Origin: Eubacteriales bacterium
Lineage (GTDB): Bacteria; Bacillota; Clostridia; Lachnospirales; Lachnospiraceae
Reading direction: 5' to 3'
Assembly (NCBI GenBank): GCA_030536575.1
Contig: JAUNPS010000010.1
Coordinates: 50,061-114,060 of the forward strand
DNA length: 64,000 bases
Shown here: positions 49,524 to 58,489 of the stretch, one piece after another
Layout of the letters: each line of letters opens with the position of its first letter
Numbering within the stretch: position 1 is the first letter of the stretch
Made by a program: the position numbers and the translations under genes
The notes under the pieces: model-generated
What the model saw: the letters and a program-made list of their open reading frames with translations, nothing else
What the model was told of the DNA's origin: nothing
Databases searched by the model: none

Positions 49524-51299
49524 TCACTCCTCCCTCATTTTTTCCATCGGAATCCGGAACGTCATACAGCATCCCCAACCGGGTTTCGCTTGGATTTTCA
49601 GCCTGCTCTCCTCCCCATAATACAGAATCAGCCTCCGGTTCACATTCGTCAGCCCAATATTCTGGCTGTTCTCATCCTCCAGCCGCTCCAAAAGCTCCCG
49701 AATCTCCTCCTTCGTCATCCCAACCCCATTGTCAATCACCGAAAACAGCATCCACCCATCCCTCGGATACGCCCTCACCTTAATATATCCCTTCCGGCTG
49801 CTCTCCCGGATACCATGCAAAATACTATTCTCCAGCAACGGCTGTAACAGCAGACGCAGCATCCGCGCCTCCATCCACTCCTCATCCACCTCATAATAAA
49901 TCAGAAACCCATTCCCCAACCGATACTGCTGAATCTCCGCATACTCCTTCAAATACCGCAGCTCCTCCTTCAGCGTCACCAGCTCCAGCGGATTCGCCAG
50001 CGCATATTTCAAAAGATCCGACAGATCATGGAGAATCAGGCTGATTACCGACGTATCTTCCGCCAGCTTACGCGCCTCCAGCTCCACGGTCTGAAGCGTA
50101 TTGAACAGAAAATGCGGATTAATCTGATACTGTAAGGTCGACAGCTCCATAACTTGATGGCGGTACTGCTTTTCCGCCAACTGGGTATCCAGATAGGTCG
50201 TTTTCAGGAACATATGCAGGATATTATTCATAATCACGCCGTATTCATCTTCCGGCTGCTTCTCCTCCTGTTCCGGAAAAATCCCCTGCTCCGCCTGCTC
50301 GAACAGAGCCAGCGTATATTCAATCTGGCCGAAATTCCGTTTCGTCGTAAAATAAGAAATCAAAACAGCAATCACGCAGTCCAGCAAAAAGAACAGCGCA
50401 AACATCCCAAACAACGGCAATAACTGCTTCATCCACATCGACTGCGGAATCAGCGACACCAAATAAATCTGATACGTCTCATAATAATCCACCTGCACCA
50501 GATAGCGCTCGCTCCCGATCCTCATCCAGTTCCCATCCGGAATCCCATCGGGATTTTCCAAAAGCAGAGCCTGCATCCGGCTCAAATTTCCTTCCCCAAT
50601 CTGGCTTTTCGAATCCGCCGTCAAAAGATTTCCCGCCGCGTCGAACAGATACAGCCCTTCCAAAGCGTCCCCGGACATACTGTCCAGACTCTCCTGCAAA
50701 CGCTTCAGATTCAGGTTCATAACAACAACGCCTTCCTGGATCAGCATCCGCCGAAAAACCGACAGCACCTTTTCCTCTTCGCCATCCCCGACCGTCCCGG
50801 CCGCAGAAATGGTTCGCAAACTGGAAATTCCATCCGTTCCCTCCGGCATGCTCCGATAAACGGACAGCCAGCTTTCATCCGCCTCTTCCAGCCTGGTCGT
50901 CTTCAGCTCCGACGCAAAATACGAATCATAACCGTCAAAATACAAATAAATCGAAGACAAGTAACTATGGGCGCTGACAACGCTGTTTAACATGGTGTTA
51001 ATGCCTCGGATATAAATCGCGTCGCTGTATGAAGTCTTATTATCATTCAGAAGAATTTTTTTCAACGCCAGCATCATATTCGTGTCGTTCGCCATGCGGA
51101 TCTGCTGCTGCATAACGCTGTTCACCACCAAATCCAACTGGCTGTAGACCGCTTTCAGGGAATTTTCACCCTGGACATGAAGGGCCTGCTCCGCCTGTCT
51201 CGCCATCATAATCCCAAAAAAGAAACAGGCACAGATAATCGGTATCAACAAATACCTGGCATACTGGATGGTACGCCGGATAAAAAAGCGCCGCATCAT
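49524..51299 (-). CDS. YesM-like sensor histidine kinase (importer 3)
   Basis: 591-residue membrane kinase. N-terminal helix (YLLIPIICACFFFGIMMA), extracytoplasmic sensor to about 285, second helix (LLPLFGMFALFFLLDCVIAVLISYF), then TLQYQINPHFLFNTLQTVELEA with phospho-acceptor His396, N box PLLENSILHGI, G1 box VIDNGVGM and G2 box NIGLTNVNRRLILYYG. Unlike kinase 2, the ATP lid is of normal length. The ATG at 51299 overlaps the regulator stop by 4 bases; AAGGGTGAG lies upstream. Here regulator precedes kinase, and both are co-directional with importer 3. Confidence 0.93.
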   Translation of the reverse strand: MMRRFFIRRTIQYARYLLIPIICACFFFGIMMARQAEQALHVQGENSLKAVYSQLDLVVNSVMQQQIRMANDTNMMLALKKILLNDNKTSYSDAIYIRGINTMLNSVVSAHSYLSSIYLYFDGYDSYFASELKTTRLEEADESWLSVYRSMPEGTDGISSLRTISAAGTVGDGEEEKVLSVFRRMLIQEGVVVMNLNLKRLQESLDSMSGDALEGLYLFDAAGNLLTADSKSQIGEGNLSRMQALLLENPDGIPDGNWMRIGSERYLVQVDYYETYQIYLVSLIPQSMWMKQLLPLFGMFALFFLLDCVIAVLISYFTTKRNFGQIEYTLALFEQAEQGIFPEQEEKQPEDEYGVIMNNILHMFLKTTYLDTQLAEKQYRHQVMELSTLQYQINPHFLFNTLQTVELEARKLAEDTSVISLILHDLSDLLKYALANPLELVTLKEELRYLKEYAEIQQYRLGNGFLIYYEVDEEWMEARMLRLLLQPLLENSILHGIRESSRKGYIKVRAYPRDGWMLFSVIDNGVGMTKEEIRELLERLEDENSQNIGLTNVNRRLILYYGEESRLKIQAKPGWGCCMTFRIPMEKMREE

Positions 51300-52057
51300 G
51301 AAGTCTCACCCTTTACCTTTTCCCGGCGATACTCGCTGGGCGTCACGCCATAGTAGCCTTTAAAAGCGCGGGTGAAATTCTTCGGGTTATCATAGCCCAC
51401 ATGATAGGCCACCTCGTAACTCTTACAGCGCACATCTTCCAGCATTTTGCACGCATGTTCCATCCGGATCTGAAGCAGATAGTCCGAAAAATTGACCCCG
51501 CTACGCTCCTTGAAAATCCGCGACAGATAGCTGGAGGACAGCCCTACGTGCACGGCTGCCTTTTCCAGAGAGGCGTCCTTATAATTTTCCTGCAAATAGT
51601 GAATAATTTCTTTCACGAGCACATCATTGCAGCCCTGCTCTTCCTCCTGGGAATCCTCTTCGCGCTGCCGTCCCCGTTCCCGATCCAGTTCGTCCCGGAT
51701 TGCCCCAAAGCAGTTGATCAAATCCTCATAGCCGATGGGCTTCAGCAGATAATCCACCACATGATACTGCAATGCTTTCCGAAAATATTCGTAATTCTGA
51801 TGGCTGCTGAACAGCACGATCCGCGCATTGCACAGTTCCGCCGCCTGACGGCAGACCTCCAGCCCATCGATGCCAGGCATTTGAATGTCGCAGAAAATAA
51901 CATCCACCGGAACCGAACCGTCTTTCAGAAACTGAATAATTTCCTGGCCGGTGTGAAACTGCCCGACCACCTCGAAACCGATCTGTTTCCATGGAAAGAG
52001 GTTCGTGATTCCCTCGCAAATTTTTTCTTCGTCGTCCGCAATGATCAGATGATACAT
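51296..52057 (-). CDS. YesN-like response regulator, AraC family (importer 3)
   Basis: 253-residue regulator: receiver with ADDEE at 7-11 and phospho-acceptor Asp57 (VIFCDIQMP), Lys in LLKPIGYEDL, an acidic linker (QREEDSQEEEQG), and AraC-type DNA-binding domain (SLEKAAVHVGLSSSYLSRIFKERSGVNFSDYLLQIRMEHACKML and SYEVAYHVGYDNPKNFTRAFKGYYGVTPSEYRRE). GGAAGGGA precedes the ATG. Likely activates the downstream importer 3 operon, whose first gene is 167 bases beyond the kinase stop. Confidence 0.93.
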   Translation of the reverse strand: MYHLIIADDEEKICEGITNLFPWKQIGFEVVGQFHTGQEIIQFLKDGSVPVDVIFCDIQMPGIDGLEVCRQAAELCNARIVLFSSHQNYEYFRKALQYHVVDYLLKPIGYEDLINCFGAIRDELDRERGRQREEDSQEEEQGCNDVLVKEIIHYLQENYKDASLEKAAVHVGLSSSYLSRIFKERSGVNFSDYLLQIRMEHACKMLEDVRCKSYEVAYHVGYDNPKNFTRAFKGYYGVTPSEYRREKVKGETS

Positions 52058-52075
52058 GACAATTCCCTTCCTTTT

Positions 52076-52513
52076 TTATGCTCTGCGTTTTCCTAACAGT
52101 TTCAGAAAGAGCCCCTGGGGCAGCTCAAAAATGAAAACGATTCCCAAAACAATGGCGACGGCATTTTTCACCGCCTGATAGCCGGTCTGCATCGCAAGGG
52201 AAAGCTGATTCGTCACAATGTAATAGGTCGTCCAATACACGCCCGCGCCCGGAACCAGCGGAAAAATTCCGGAAATCAGAAAGACCGTAACCGGACAGCG
52301 TTTCCAGACGGCGGTGAGCCTGGAGAGAAAAATAACAACCATGGTGGCGATCAGGCAGGCTTCTGCCTGGCCAGCTACGTTCGCGACTGCGCAGTAGATG
52401 CCCCATCCGGCCGCGCCGATTGCCCCGCAGTACGGATAATATTTCCGCGGAACGCCAAACAGCACGGAAAAGGCGACTGTGCCAATCATTGCCGCTAACA
52501 GTTGTCCGATCAT
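52076..52513 (-). CDS. Threonine/serine exporter family, small subunit (ThrE_2-like)
   Basis: 145-residue membrane protein with four or five predicted helices (IGQLLAAMIGTVAFSVLFGVPRKYY, GAIGAAGWGIYCAVANVAG, CLIATMVVIFLSRL, VFLISGIFPLVPGAGVYWTTYYI, AVAIVLGIVFIFELPQGLF). The PxVPG motif in FPLVPGAG is typical of the DUF3815/ThrE_2 half of split ThrE exporters. Start: ATG at 52513 has AGGAGGTG at 7-base spacing; ATG 52519 is too close. Pairs with the ThrE_1-like gene upstream. Confidence 0.87.
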   Translation of the reverse strand: MIGQLLAAMIGTVAFSVLFGVPRKYYPYCGAIGAAGWGIYCAVANVAGQAEACLIATMVVIFLSRLTAVWKRCPVTVFLISGIFPLVPGAGVYWTTYYIVTNQLSLAMQTGYQAVKNAVAIVLGIVFIFELPQGLFLKLLGKRRA

Positions 52514-52586
52514 AACCATGCACCTCCTGCCAGGCGGCCCGGCGCAAAGTCTCTCGTACCCGCCTGTCTCGCCGCTGCTTCCATCC

Positions 52587-53369
52587 TCATAATAACGCAC
52601 CTCCCGTCAGCCGTCCGATCACCGAAATCCCCAGCCCGACCCCAATCGCAATACTCAAAAACACCAGCAGCGCATCCAGCATCCGCACCGCCCCCGAAAT
52701 ATAATCCTCATCCGCCACATCCCGGATCGCATTCGTAAACGCCACCCCCGGAATCAACGGCATAATCGACCCAATGATCATATAATTCAAATGTTCCCCC
52801 ACGCCCGTCAGGTACATCACCGAGCAAATTACCGTCACCAGCGCGCCGCCGCCCACATTTCCCACAATCTTCGACAGATACGGCCCGCTCACCTGCAAAA
52901 CATACACATAAAGAAAAAGCCCTGCCGCAAATGCCACAAGGCTGTCCCGCAGATTTCCCCCAAACAGGAAACAGAACGCCGCGCTGCCCACGCCGGACGC
53001 CAGAATCTGAGTCACCTTGCGCTTCCCCGGCATCCGTTTAATCCGCTCCAGCTCCTCCATTGCCTCCGAAACCGTGTACTTCCCCTCCGCAATTTCCCGT
53101 GAAAGCTGGTTCACCGCCGTCACCTTGTCCAAATGCGTGCCGCTCACCGGGATATGCTGAACCTTCGCAAACACCTTCTCTTTTTCGTTCCCGGCCGTCA
53201 CGAAAATCCCATTGCTCAACACAAATTCATTTCCCGACTCCACCCCGTAGTGCCGGCAAATGCGCTCCATCGTTTCCTCCACGCGGAAGATTTCCGCGCC
53301 GTTTTCCAGTAAAATGTGGCCGGCCTGCAGCGCCAGCTCCATGACTTCTTTGTCGTTTTGATTTTCCAC
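52587..53369 (-). CDS. Threonine/serine exporter family, large subunit (ThrE_1-like, DUF1212)
   Basis: 260 residues: cytoplasmic N-terminal domain (LALQAGHILLENGAEIFRVEETMERICRHYGV with the RVEETM motif of DUF1212) and five membrane helices from about residue 125, including MIIGSIMPLIPGVAFTNAIRDV. In Corynebacterium ThrE the two halves are one protein; here they are split, as usual in clostridia. The start is GTG at 53369 with an AAAGGGAAA site some 12 bases upstream, a weak combination. Substrate in this organism unproven. Confidence 0.87.
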   Translation of the reverse strand: MENQNDKEVMELALQAGHILLENGAEIFRVEETMERICRHYGVESGNEFVLSNGIFVTAGNEKEKVFAKVQHIPVSGTHLDKVTAVNQLSREIAEGKYTVSEAMEELERIKRMPGKRKVTQILASGVGSAAFCFLFGGNLRDSLVAFAAGLFLYVYVLQVSGPYLSKIVGNVGGGALVTVICSVMYLTGVGEHLNYMIIGSIMPLIPGVAFTNAIRDVADEDYISGAVRMLDALLVFLSIAIGVGLGISVIGRLTGGALL

Positions 53370-53398
53370 GTTTGCTTTTTCCCTTTCCGGGAGGCACG

Positions 53399-55072
53399 TC
53401 AGACGACGGCTTCCACCAGTATTTTCTCTCTCAGCGGAATTTCCTTCACCCCGATTTGTTTCTGTTTATTAAAATTGTAGCTAAGCATATAGCCTTTTTT
53501 CAAATGGTAATAATCCAAATAGGCGGATAACTGCTCTTCCCCTCTTTCGTTATACGCATTTCCCCGCCAAATCTTCAGCTCAATAACAAACTGCTCTCCC
53601 CGATAATCCACAATGATATCTGTACGTTCCAAATCCCGCGTCTGAGCTTCGATATAATAATTTCCAGTTCCATTAATGATCGGCTTCAGATACAATAAAA
53701 AATAACGGCGTCCTGCATCCTCCAAAAAGCTTTCTTTCTGATTTCCATACAAATCATGAAAATGTACCACGAACCGTTCCAGCGCAGCTTTCATATCCAG
53801 GCGCCCGTTCCGGATAAAGTGATTCTTCTCCTGCAAAGCCGCCTTATACATCTCATTCCCAATCGCCTCTTCCGCAAGAAACAGGTTATAGAAAACCGTC
53901 TCAAAAATCCGATTCGAAATGACCGCATTTCCTTCCAGGTTTTTGATAAACCCAAACCTCTCCGCCGCTTCGATGGACTTATTCAATGGATTATAAGGAA
54001 TTCCCTTCCCCGTAAAAAGCAGCGAATAAATCATGTCCCGCAGTTCCGGATAATCTTCAATCTTATTCGTCAAAGACTCAAACAGGGAGTTCTTTTCTGA
54101 CAGCAGCATTTTCACCGCTTCCCCCACACCCGCTTTCGTCCATGCAGAGCTTTTATCCGGGTAATCATTTCTTCCCGCAATCCTCTCGTCAAGCAGTTTA
54201 CAAATGCGTGAAACCAAAAACGGATATCCTGACGTATACGCATAAATCAACCCGGAAATTTCCTCAATGTCCATTCCCGTCCCATAATCCGTCTCATATT
54301 CCTGCAGCATCCCAGCAATATCCTCTGCTGAAAAACTCATCTCCACCAGAAAATCCGCCGCAATATCAAAAGGAGTACACTCCTTTTGATCCCACGGGCA
54401 GTCGTCAAATGTGAGCAAGCTCCCACTTTCCTCGTTGCCTCCGTGAGTATTCCACGGACTATTCCTCCGATGCTCCTCCTCCGAACGAAATTTTCTCTTT
54501 ATATTTTTCACATCATAAACCCCCGCCAAAATCACCGACCGAAAAGTCGGCGTCTCGTCACGGTCAATATAATACCCCCTCAGTTGTGCAAGAAAATCCA
54601 AAAAAACCTGATTATTCGTCGCACTGTCCACCTCATCAATCAAAAAAACAATCGGCTTTTCCACCTGCCCACACCATTTACTGAAGCACGCAAACAAAAG
54701 TGCAAGTTTCGCCTGATCTTCCCCTCCGTATGCAAAGGTCTGCAGCTCGTTCCATATCTCTTCTGACATCCTCTCCCGCAAAGCCGTCTTTTTTAAAATT
54801 TCCCTGGCTAAAGCTTCTGTAAAAGCACTCTCCTTTGCGAAATCACTGGAACTTAATTTTTGGAAATCCAAACTTAAAACAATATAATCCTTTTGAAGGA
54901 AGCGCCCCAACGCCCGCAGAGTCGTCGTCTTCCCATATTGACGCGCGCGGTTCATTGTAAAGTAATCCCCATGATCCACCATTGCTTTTATTTCAATCAA
55001 TCGCTTTCCAAGATCAACCATATAGTGTAACTCTGGCTTACAGTCACCGTTTACGTTGAATATTTTGTGCAC
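53399..55072 (-). CDS. AAA-ATPase-like protein with C-terminal PD-(D/E)XK domain
   Basis: 557-residue protein of the large clostridial/Bacteroidales group often annotated as AAA-ATPase-like/DUF1703. N-terminal ATPase: YFTMNRARQYGKTTTLRALGRFL (Walker A-like GKTT) and KPIVFLIDEVDSATNNQVFLDFLAQLRGYY (Walker B); middle helical region with LIYAYTSGYPFLVSRICKLLDE; C-terminal nuclease-like fold with ERTDIIVDYRGEQFVIELKIWRG giving the Asp and ExK pair. Multi-copy family of unknown role, possibly defence or mobile. Start is GTG at 55072 preceded by AAGGGGG. AT-richer than neighbours. Confidence 0.82.
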   Translation of the reverse strand: MHKIFNVNGDCKPELHYMVDLGKRLIEIKAMVDHGDYFTMNRARQYGKTTTLRALGRFLQKDYIVLSLDFQKLSSSDFAKESAFTEALAREILKKTALRERMSEEIWNELQTFAYGGEDQAKLALLFACFSKWCGQVEKPIVFLIDEVDSATNNQVFLDFLAQLRGYYIDRDETPTFRSVILAGVYDVKNIKRKFRSEEEHRRNSPWNTHGGNEESGSLLTFDDCPWDQKECTPFDIAADFLVEMSFSAEDIAGMLQEYETDYGTGMDIEEISGLIYAYTSGYPFLVSRICKLLDERIAGRNDYPDKSSAWTKAGVGEAVKMLLSEKNSLFESLTNKIEDYPELRDMIYSLLFTGKGIPYNPLNKSIEAAERFGFIKNLEGNAVISNRIFETVFYNLFLAEEAIGNEMYKAALQEKNHFIRNGRLDMKAALERFVVHFHDLYGNQKESFLEDAGRRYFLLYLKPIINGTGNYYIEAQTRDLERTDIIVDYRGEQFVIELKIWRGNAYNERGEEQLSAYLDYYHLKKGYMLSYNFNKQKQIGVKEIPLREKILVEAVV

Positions 55073-55096
55073 AGGCGCATACCCCCTTCCGGCTTT

Positions 55097-56074
55097 TCAG
55101 CCCTTCTTCTTTACCCGCTCCTGATATTCCTTCACCAACTCTTTCCTCGGCCGAATCTTCCTGCTAATCCCATACTTATAAATATCAATCCACATCTGAT
55201 CTTCTTCCATCCAATCCATCACATAAAGCGCCCGATACAGCGCCACCTCCGGATCACTCTCCCTGCAATTTTCAAAGAAATACGGTACGCCCTCATCCGG
55301 CTCCGCCAACGCCACCGCAATCATCAAAACCATCTCACAAAGATTGCTTATATGCTCATTCTGATAATATCTCGACGTCGAATCCCCTTTTCCTTTCATG
55401 AATTCCGCCTTTTTTTTCGTAACCAGCTTCTTCGCCTCTTCCAAAGCCAGATACCGCACATCGCTCGTCTTCAGTTCCCCCAGCAGGACAAGCATTTTTT
55501 CCACATGCAGGCACTCCCGGCTAAGACCTCCCCCCGTCGCCCGCTCCAGCATCGCTGCTACATTCTCCCTCGTATACCCTAACGCAAACGTCCGCTTCAC
55601 CACTACCTGAAAAAGCTCCTCCTGCTTCCATCCCACAGACCGGAACGGATCATCCGTAGAAAACAGATAAACATTGCATCCCTCGCACAAAACATCATAC
55701 AACTCCGTCCGCAGCTCCACAGACCTCGGATAATCCGGGCTTTCCAGGGCAACCTTATCCAACGCCTTCAAAAAATCCTTTACCAGGAAACGCCATTTCG
55801 ACCGCGCAGACTTCGGAACCTCCCGATTCGGCGCCAAATAATTCTGCGCATACGCATTGTCAACAAATTTCTCGATCTGGGCTCCCAGCTCCCCAAAATT
55901 CACCGCCGCTTTCGCCGCCGTTTTGGTATCCTTCCCTTCGAGAATCGCTCCAATCAAAGCGTCAACTTCTTCCTTCTGGCTTTTATTAAAATGTTTATAG
56001 CTCTCCGCAAACGCCTTTTCCAAAAGCGCGCGATCCGCCGTACTGATTAAATTCCGGAATTCCTGTATCTTCAT
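55097..56074 (-). CDS. Conserved hypothetical protein
   Basis: 325 residues, soluble, mostly helical, no signal peptide or membrane segment; not recognised. Notable stretches: FRNLISTADRALLEKAFAESYKHFNKSQKEEVDALIGAILEG, SARSKWRFLVKDFLKALDKVALESPDYPRSVELRTELYDVLCEGCNVYLFSTDDPFRSVG and a basic C-terminus (KIRPRKELVKEYQERVKKKG). GGGTGGGG precedes the ATG at 56074; an in-frame start further up is possible. Ends 25 bases before the ATPase-like gene start, so the two may be co-transcribed. Confidence 0.72.
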   Translation of the reverse strand: MKIQEFRNLISTADRALLEKAFAESYKHFNKSQKEEVDALIGAILEGKDTKTAAKAAVNFGELGAQIEKFVDNAYAQNYLAPNREVPKSARSKWRFLVKDFLKALDKVALESPDYPRSVELRTELYDVLCEGCNVYLFSTDDPFRSVGWKQEELFQVVVKRTFALGYTRENVAAMLERATGGGLSRECLHVEKMLVLLGELKTSDVRYLALEEAKKLVTKKKAEFMKGKGDSTSRYYQNEHISNLCEMVLMIAVALAEPDEGVPYFFENCRESDPEVALYRALYVMDWMEEDQMWIDIYKYGISRKIRPRKELVKEYQERVKKKG

Positions 56075-56238
56075 GGCATGCCCCACCCTGTTTTTATTTA
56101 TGATTATACCTGTTTTTCCCGGTTTTGTATACCACAAAAACGCAGGCCCAGCCGCCTCCGGAGCACCGCCGCAAAAAACCCTGTTGCTTTTTCCCCCGCC
56201 CTCCGTATATAATCAAAAGCAAAGAAAGGAACACACCC

Positions 56239-57117
56239 ATGGAAATTCGAACCCTAAAATACTTCTTAATGGTCGCCCGCGAAAAAAACATCACCAAAGC
56301 CGCCCAGCTCCTTCACGTCGCCCAGCCCTCCCTCTCCCGCCAGATCATGCAGCTCGAAGACGAACTGGGCACGAAACTCTTCCACCGCGGCAAATACCGC
56401 GTCACCCTCACCGACGACGGTCTCCTCCTCCAGCGCCGCGCCCAGGAAATCATTGCCCTCGCCGACAAAACCGCCCGCGAATTCGCCCGCCAGGACGAAA
56501 ACCTCTCCGGCGTCCTCTCCATCGGCAGCGGCGAATTCCACAGCTCCCGCTTCTTCTTTGAGGCCGCGGCCGCCTTCCGGGAGAAAAATCCCCTGGTAAC
56601 CTTTGACATCTACAGCGGGAATTCCGACAACATCAAAGAACGGCTCGAAAAAGGCCTCCTCGACCTGGGCCTTCTTCTGGAGCCTGTGGACGTCTCCAAA
56701 TACGAATACCTGCGCCTCCCCGTCAAAGAAGAATGGGGCGCACTGGTAAACGAAAGCACCGAACTGGCAGGGAAAGATGCCCTCTCTCCCCAGGATCTGG
56801 CCCATCTTCCGCTGATTTTCACCCACCGGGAAATGGTTCGGAACGAGCTGACCAACTGGTTCGGCCCCTACGCCGAACAACTCGATATTATCGGAAGCGG
56901 AAACCTGCATTACAACATGGCCGTCATGGCCCAATGCGGCATGGGAACTGTTCTGACGTTAAACCCCTGCTGCCAATATGACGGCCTGAAGTTCATCCCT
57001 CTGACCCCCAAATTAGAGAGCGTCACACTCCTTGTATGGAAAAAAGCCACGGCCTTTTCCCCCGTGACTTCCGCTTTTCTCGATCATTTCAAAAAATACG
57101 TTGAAAATTTTCACTGA
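56239..57117 (+). CDS. LysR-family transcriptional regulator
   Basis: 292 residues. Winged helix-turn-helix at 1-60 (MEIRTLKYFLMVAREKNITKAAQLLHVAQPSLSRQIMQLEDELGTKLFHR), linker helix, and a periplasmic-binding-like effector domain from about 90 (LSGVLSIGSGEFHSSRFFFEAAAAFREKNPLVTFDIYSGN). AAAGGA precedes the ATG at 56239; the frame is open further upstream but without a ribosome binding site. Divergent from the hypothetical gene and its neighbour, a usual LysR target arrangement. Effector unknown. Confidence 0.92.
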   Translation: MEIRTLKYFLMVAREKNITKAAQLLHVAQPSLSRQIMQLEDELGTKLFHRGKYRVTLTDDGLLLQRRAQEIIALADKTAREFARQDENLSGVLSIGSGEFHSSRFFFEAAAAFREKNPLVTFDIYSGNSDNIKERLEKGLLDLGLLLEPVDVSKYEYLRLPVKEEWGALVNESTELAGKDALSPQDLAHLPLIFTHREMVRNELTNWFGPYAEQLDIIGSGNLHYNMAVMAQCGMGTVLTLNPCCQYDGLKFIPLTPKLESVTLLVWKKATAFSPVTSAFLDHFKKYVENFH

Positions 57118-57123
57118 CATACC

Positions 57124-57148
57124 AAAGCGCCGCAAAATACGGCGCTTT
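57124..57148. terminator. Bidirectional hairpin between lysR and the pilus operon
   Basis: Stem AAAGCGCCG/CGGCGCTTT with a 7-base loop, 6 bases after the LysR stop; T and A runs are built into the stem ends, so it can terminate both converging transcripts. Confidence 0.65.
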
Positions 57149-57179
57149 CCATCTCATTGCAGCTCACCCCAAACCCATA

Positions 57180-57812
57180 CTATTCCCTAACCCGGTCACA
57201 GCGAACCGTGACACGGCTGGCCCCGCCATAGGTACAGGTAAACAGCGTCAGGTCATATCCGCTTTCCGTCATGTCTTCGACAGCGGCGGGCGCCAGCACC
57301 TCCACGGCATCCACCGCATAATCCCATACCGTTCCATCCATCCCAGTAAAAAACACCTGGTCGCCTTCGGACAGACAGGACAGCGAACCAAAATGGCGGG
57401 CATAATTATGTGCGGCAATGACGAAATTTCCGGCCTTTGGAGAGCCTGCATAACGGCACGGGGCGGTTTTCAGCCGGGTGTAATCCCATTCGGACATGAC
57501 CGGCAGTTCCACGCCGATCGCCGGGATGGAAAGATACCCGATATAGGCATAACCGTCAATTATCACTTCCGGCATCGCAGAATCATAAGGATCCGTAACG
57601 GACGTTTCGTCCTCCGTACCCCTCTGCCGGGTTTCCTCCGCCATTTTCTCCGTCATCTCCTCCGCTATTTCTTCCAGCATTTCCTCCATAATATATTCCG
57701 CACGTTCCCCGGCCTGCCTGTCCTCCTGCTGATTCCGAGAAAAAAGGAACAGCGCGGCCAGTATCAACGCTGTTCCCAAAACCATGCAGACGATTCCCGC
57801 CTTATTTCTCAT
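57180..57812 (-). CDS. Second sortase of the pilus operon
   Basis: 210 residues. N-terminal membrane anchor (IVCMVLGTALILAALFLF), an acidic helical stalk with EEMLEEIAEEMTEKMAEE, then a sortase barrel with catalytic His in IAAHNYARHFG, Cys in DLTLFTCTYGG and Arg in SRVTVRC. No C-terminal membrane helix, so it is not a class C polymerase; the class (B or D-like) is not certain. It probably attaches the finished pilus to the wall or handles the minor pilin. GGAGGTAACG at the ATG overlaps the stop of the pilin gene. Confidence 0.85.
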   Translation of the reverse strand: MRNKAGIVCMVLGTALILAALFLFSRNQQEDRQAGERAEYIMEEMLEEIAEEMTEKMAEETRQRGTEDETSVTDPYDSAMPEVIIDGYAYIGYLSIPAIGVELPVMSEWDYTRLKTAPCRYAGSPKAGNFVIAAHNYARHFGSLSCLSEGDQVFFTGMDGTVWDYAVDAVEVLAPAAVEDMTESGYDLTLFTCTYGGASRVTVRCDRVRE

Positions 57813-57814
57813 CG

Positions 57815-58489
57815 TTACCTCCGTCCAAAACGCAGAGCCCATCCGGCTAAAAACAGCGCCATACCCAGAATCGCCAGCACCGGCACCGGCCAGTTCAGTT
57901 GTCCTGTCTGGGGGAGTGTCGGTTCCTTTGGTTTTTTCGGCTCTGTCGGTTCCGTCGGTTCCGTCGGTTTTGTTGTACTGGTCAGCTCGACTTTACCCTC
58001 CGCATTGATTTCATACAGATAAGTTCCATTCTCATTCATGGGAACGGAGACTAAAAAAGGAGTCAACGGTTCGTAGCCGTCGGAGCTTTCCGTCTGGGCA
58101 ATGAGGTAAAGCCCCAGTTCCAGATTAGAAAATACCGCCTTGCCGTTCTGGTTCCCTGCAATGCTGTATGCCGAAATCTTTTCTTTTTGCACAAAAGCAG
58201 CGACAGCCCCCGCCAGTTCCGCGGAGTCAATCTCTTCATAACTTCCGGTAAACCCTTCCATGGCGTCGGTCTTTACAAAACTGTAATCGCCGTCGTCCTC
58301 CTGAATTTCACCCACCCGGTACGCCGTCAGGACGCCGCCTGATACGGCGCTGCCATTATACTTCATCTCCACAGTAACCGTACCTTTCCTGTCCTCGTCC
58401 GGCACTTCATGGGCGCAGGCGGCAGCGGAAACGCCGCACAACAGACACAAAGCCAGCAGCATCGAAAAGATTGGCTTTATTTTCTTCAT
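57815..58489 (-). CDS. Minor pilin / LPXTG surface protein
   Basis: 224 residues. Signal peptide MKKIKPIFSMLLALCLLCGVSAAACA, a single SpaA/Cna-B-like domain (GTVTVEMKYNGSAVSGGVLTAYRVGEI ... KAVFSNLELGLYLIAQTESSDGYEPLTPFLVSVP), a proline-rich repeat TEPTEPTEPKKPKEP, then sorting motif LPQTG, hydrophobic helix and RFGRR tail. Small size and proximity to two sortases suggest the basal pilin, as in many three-component pili. The ATG overlaps the sortase C stop (ATGA). Confidence 0.88.
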   Translation of the reverse strand: MKKIKPIFSMLLALCLLCGVSAAACAHEVPDEDRKGTVTVEMKYNGSAVSGGVLTAYRVGEIQEDDGDYSFVKTDAMEGFTGSYEEIDSAELAGAVAAFVQKEKISAYSIAGNQNGKAVFSNLELGLYLIAQTESSDGYEPLTPFLVSVPMNENGTYLYEINAEGKVELTSTTKPTEPTEPTEPKKPKEPTLPQTGQLNWPVPVLAILGMALFLAGWALRFGRR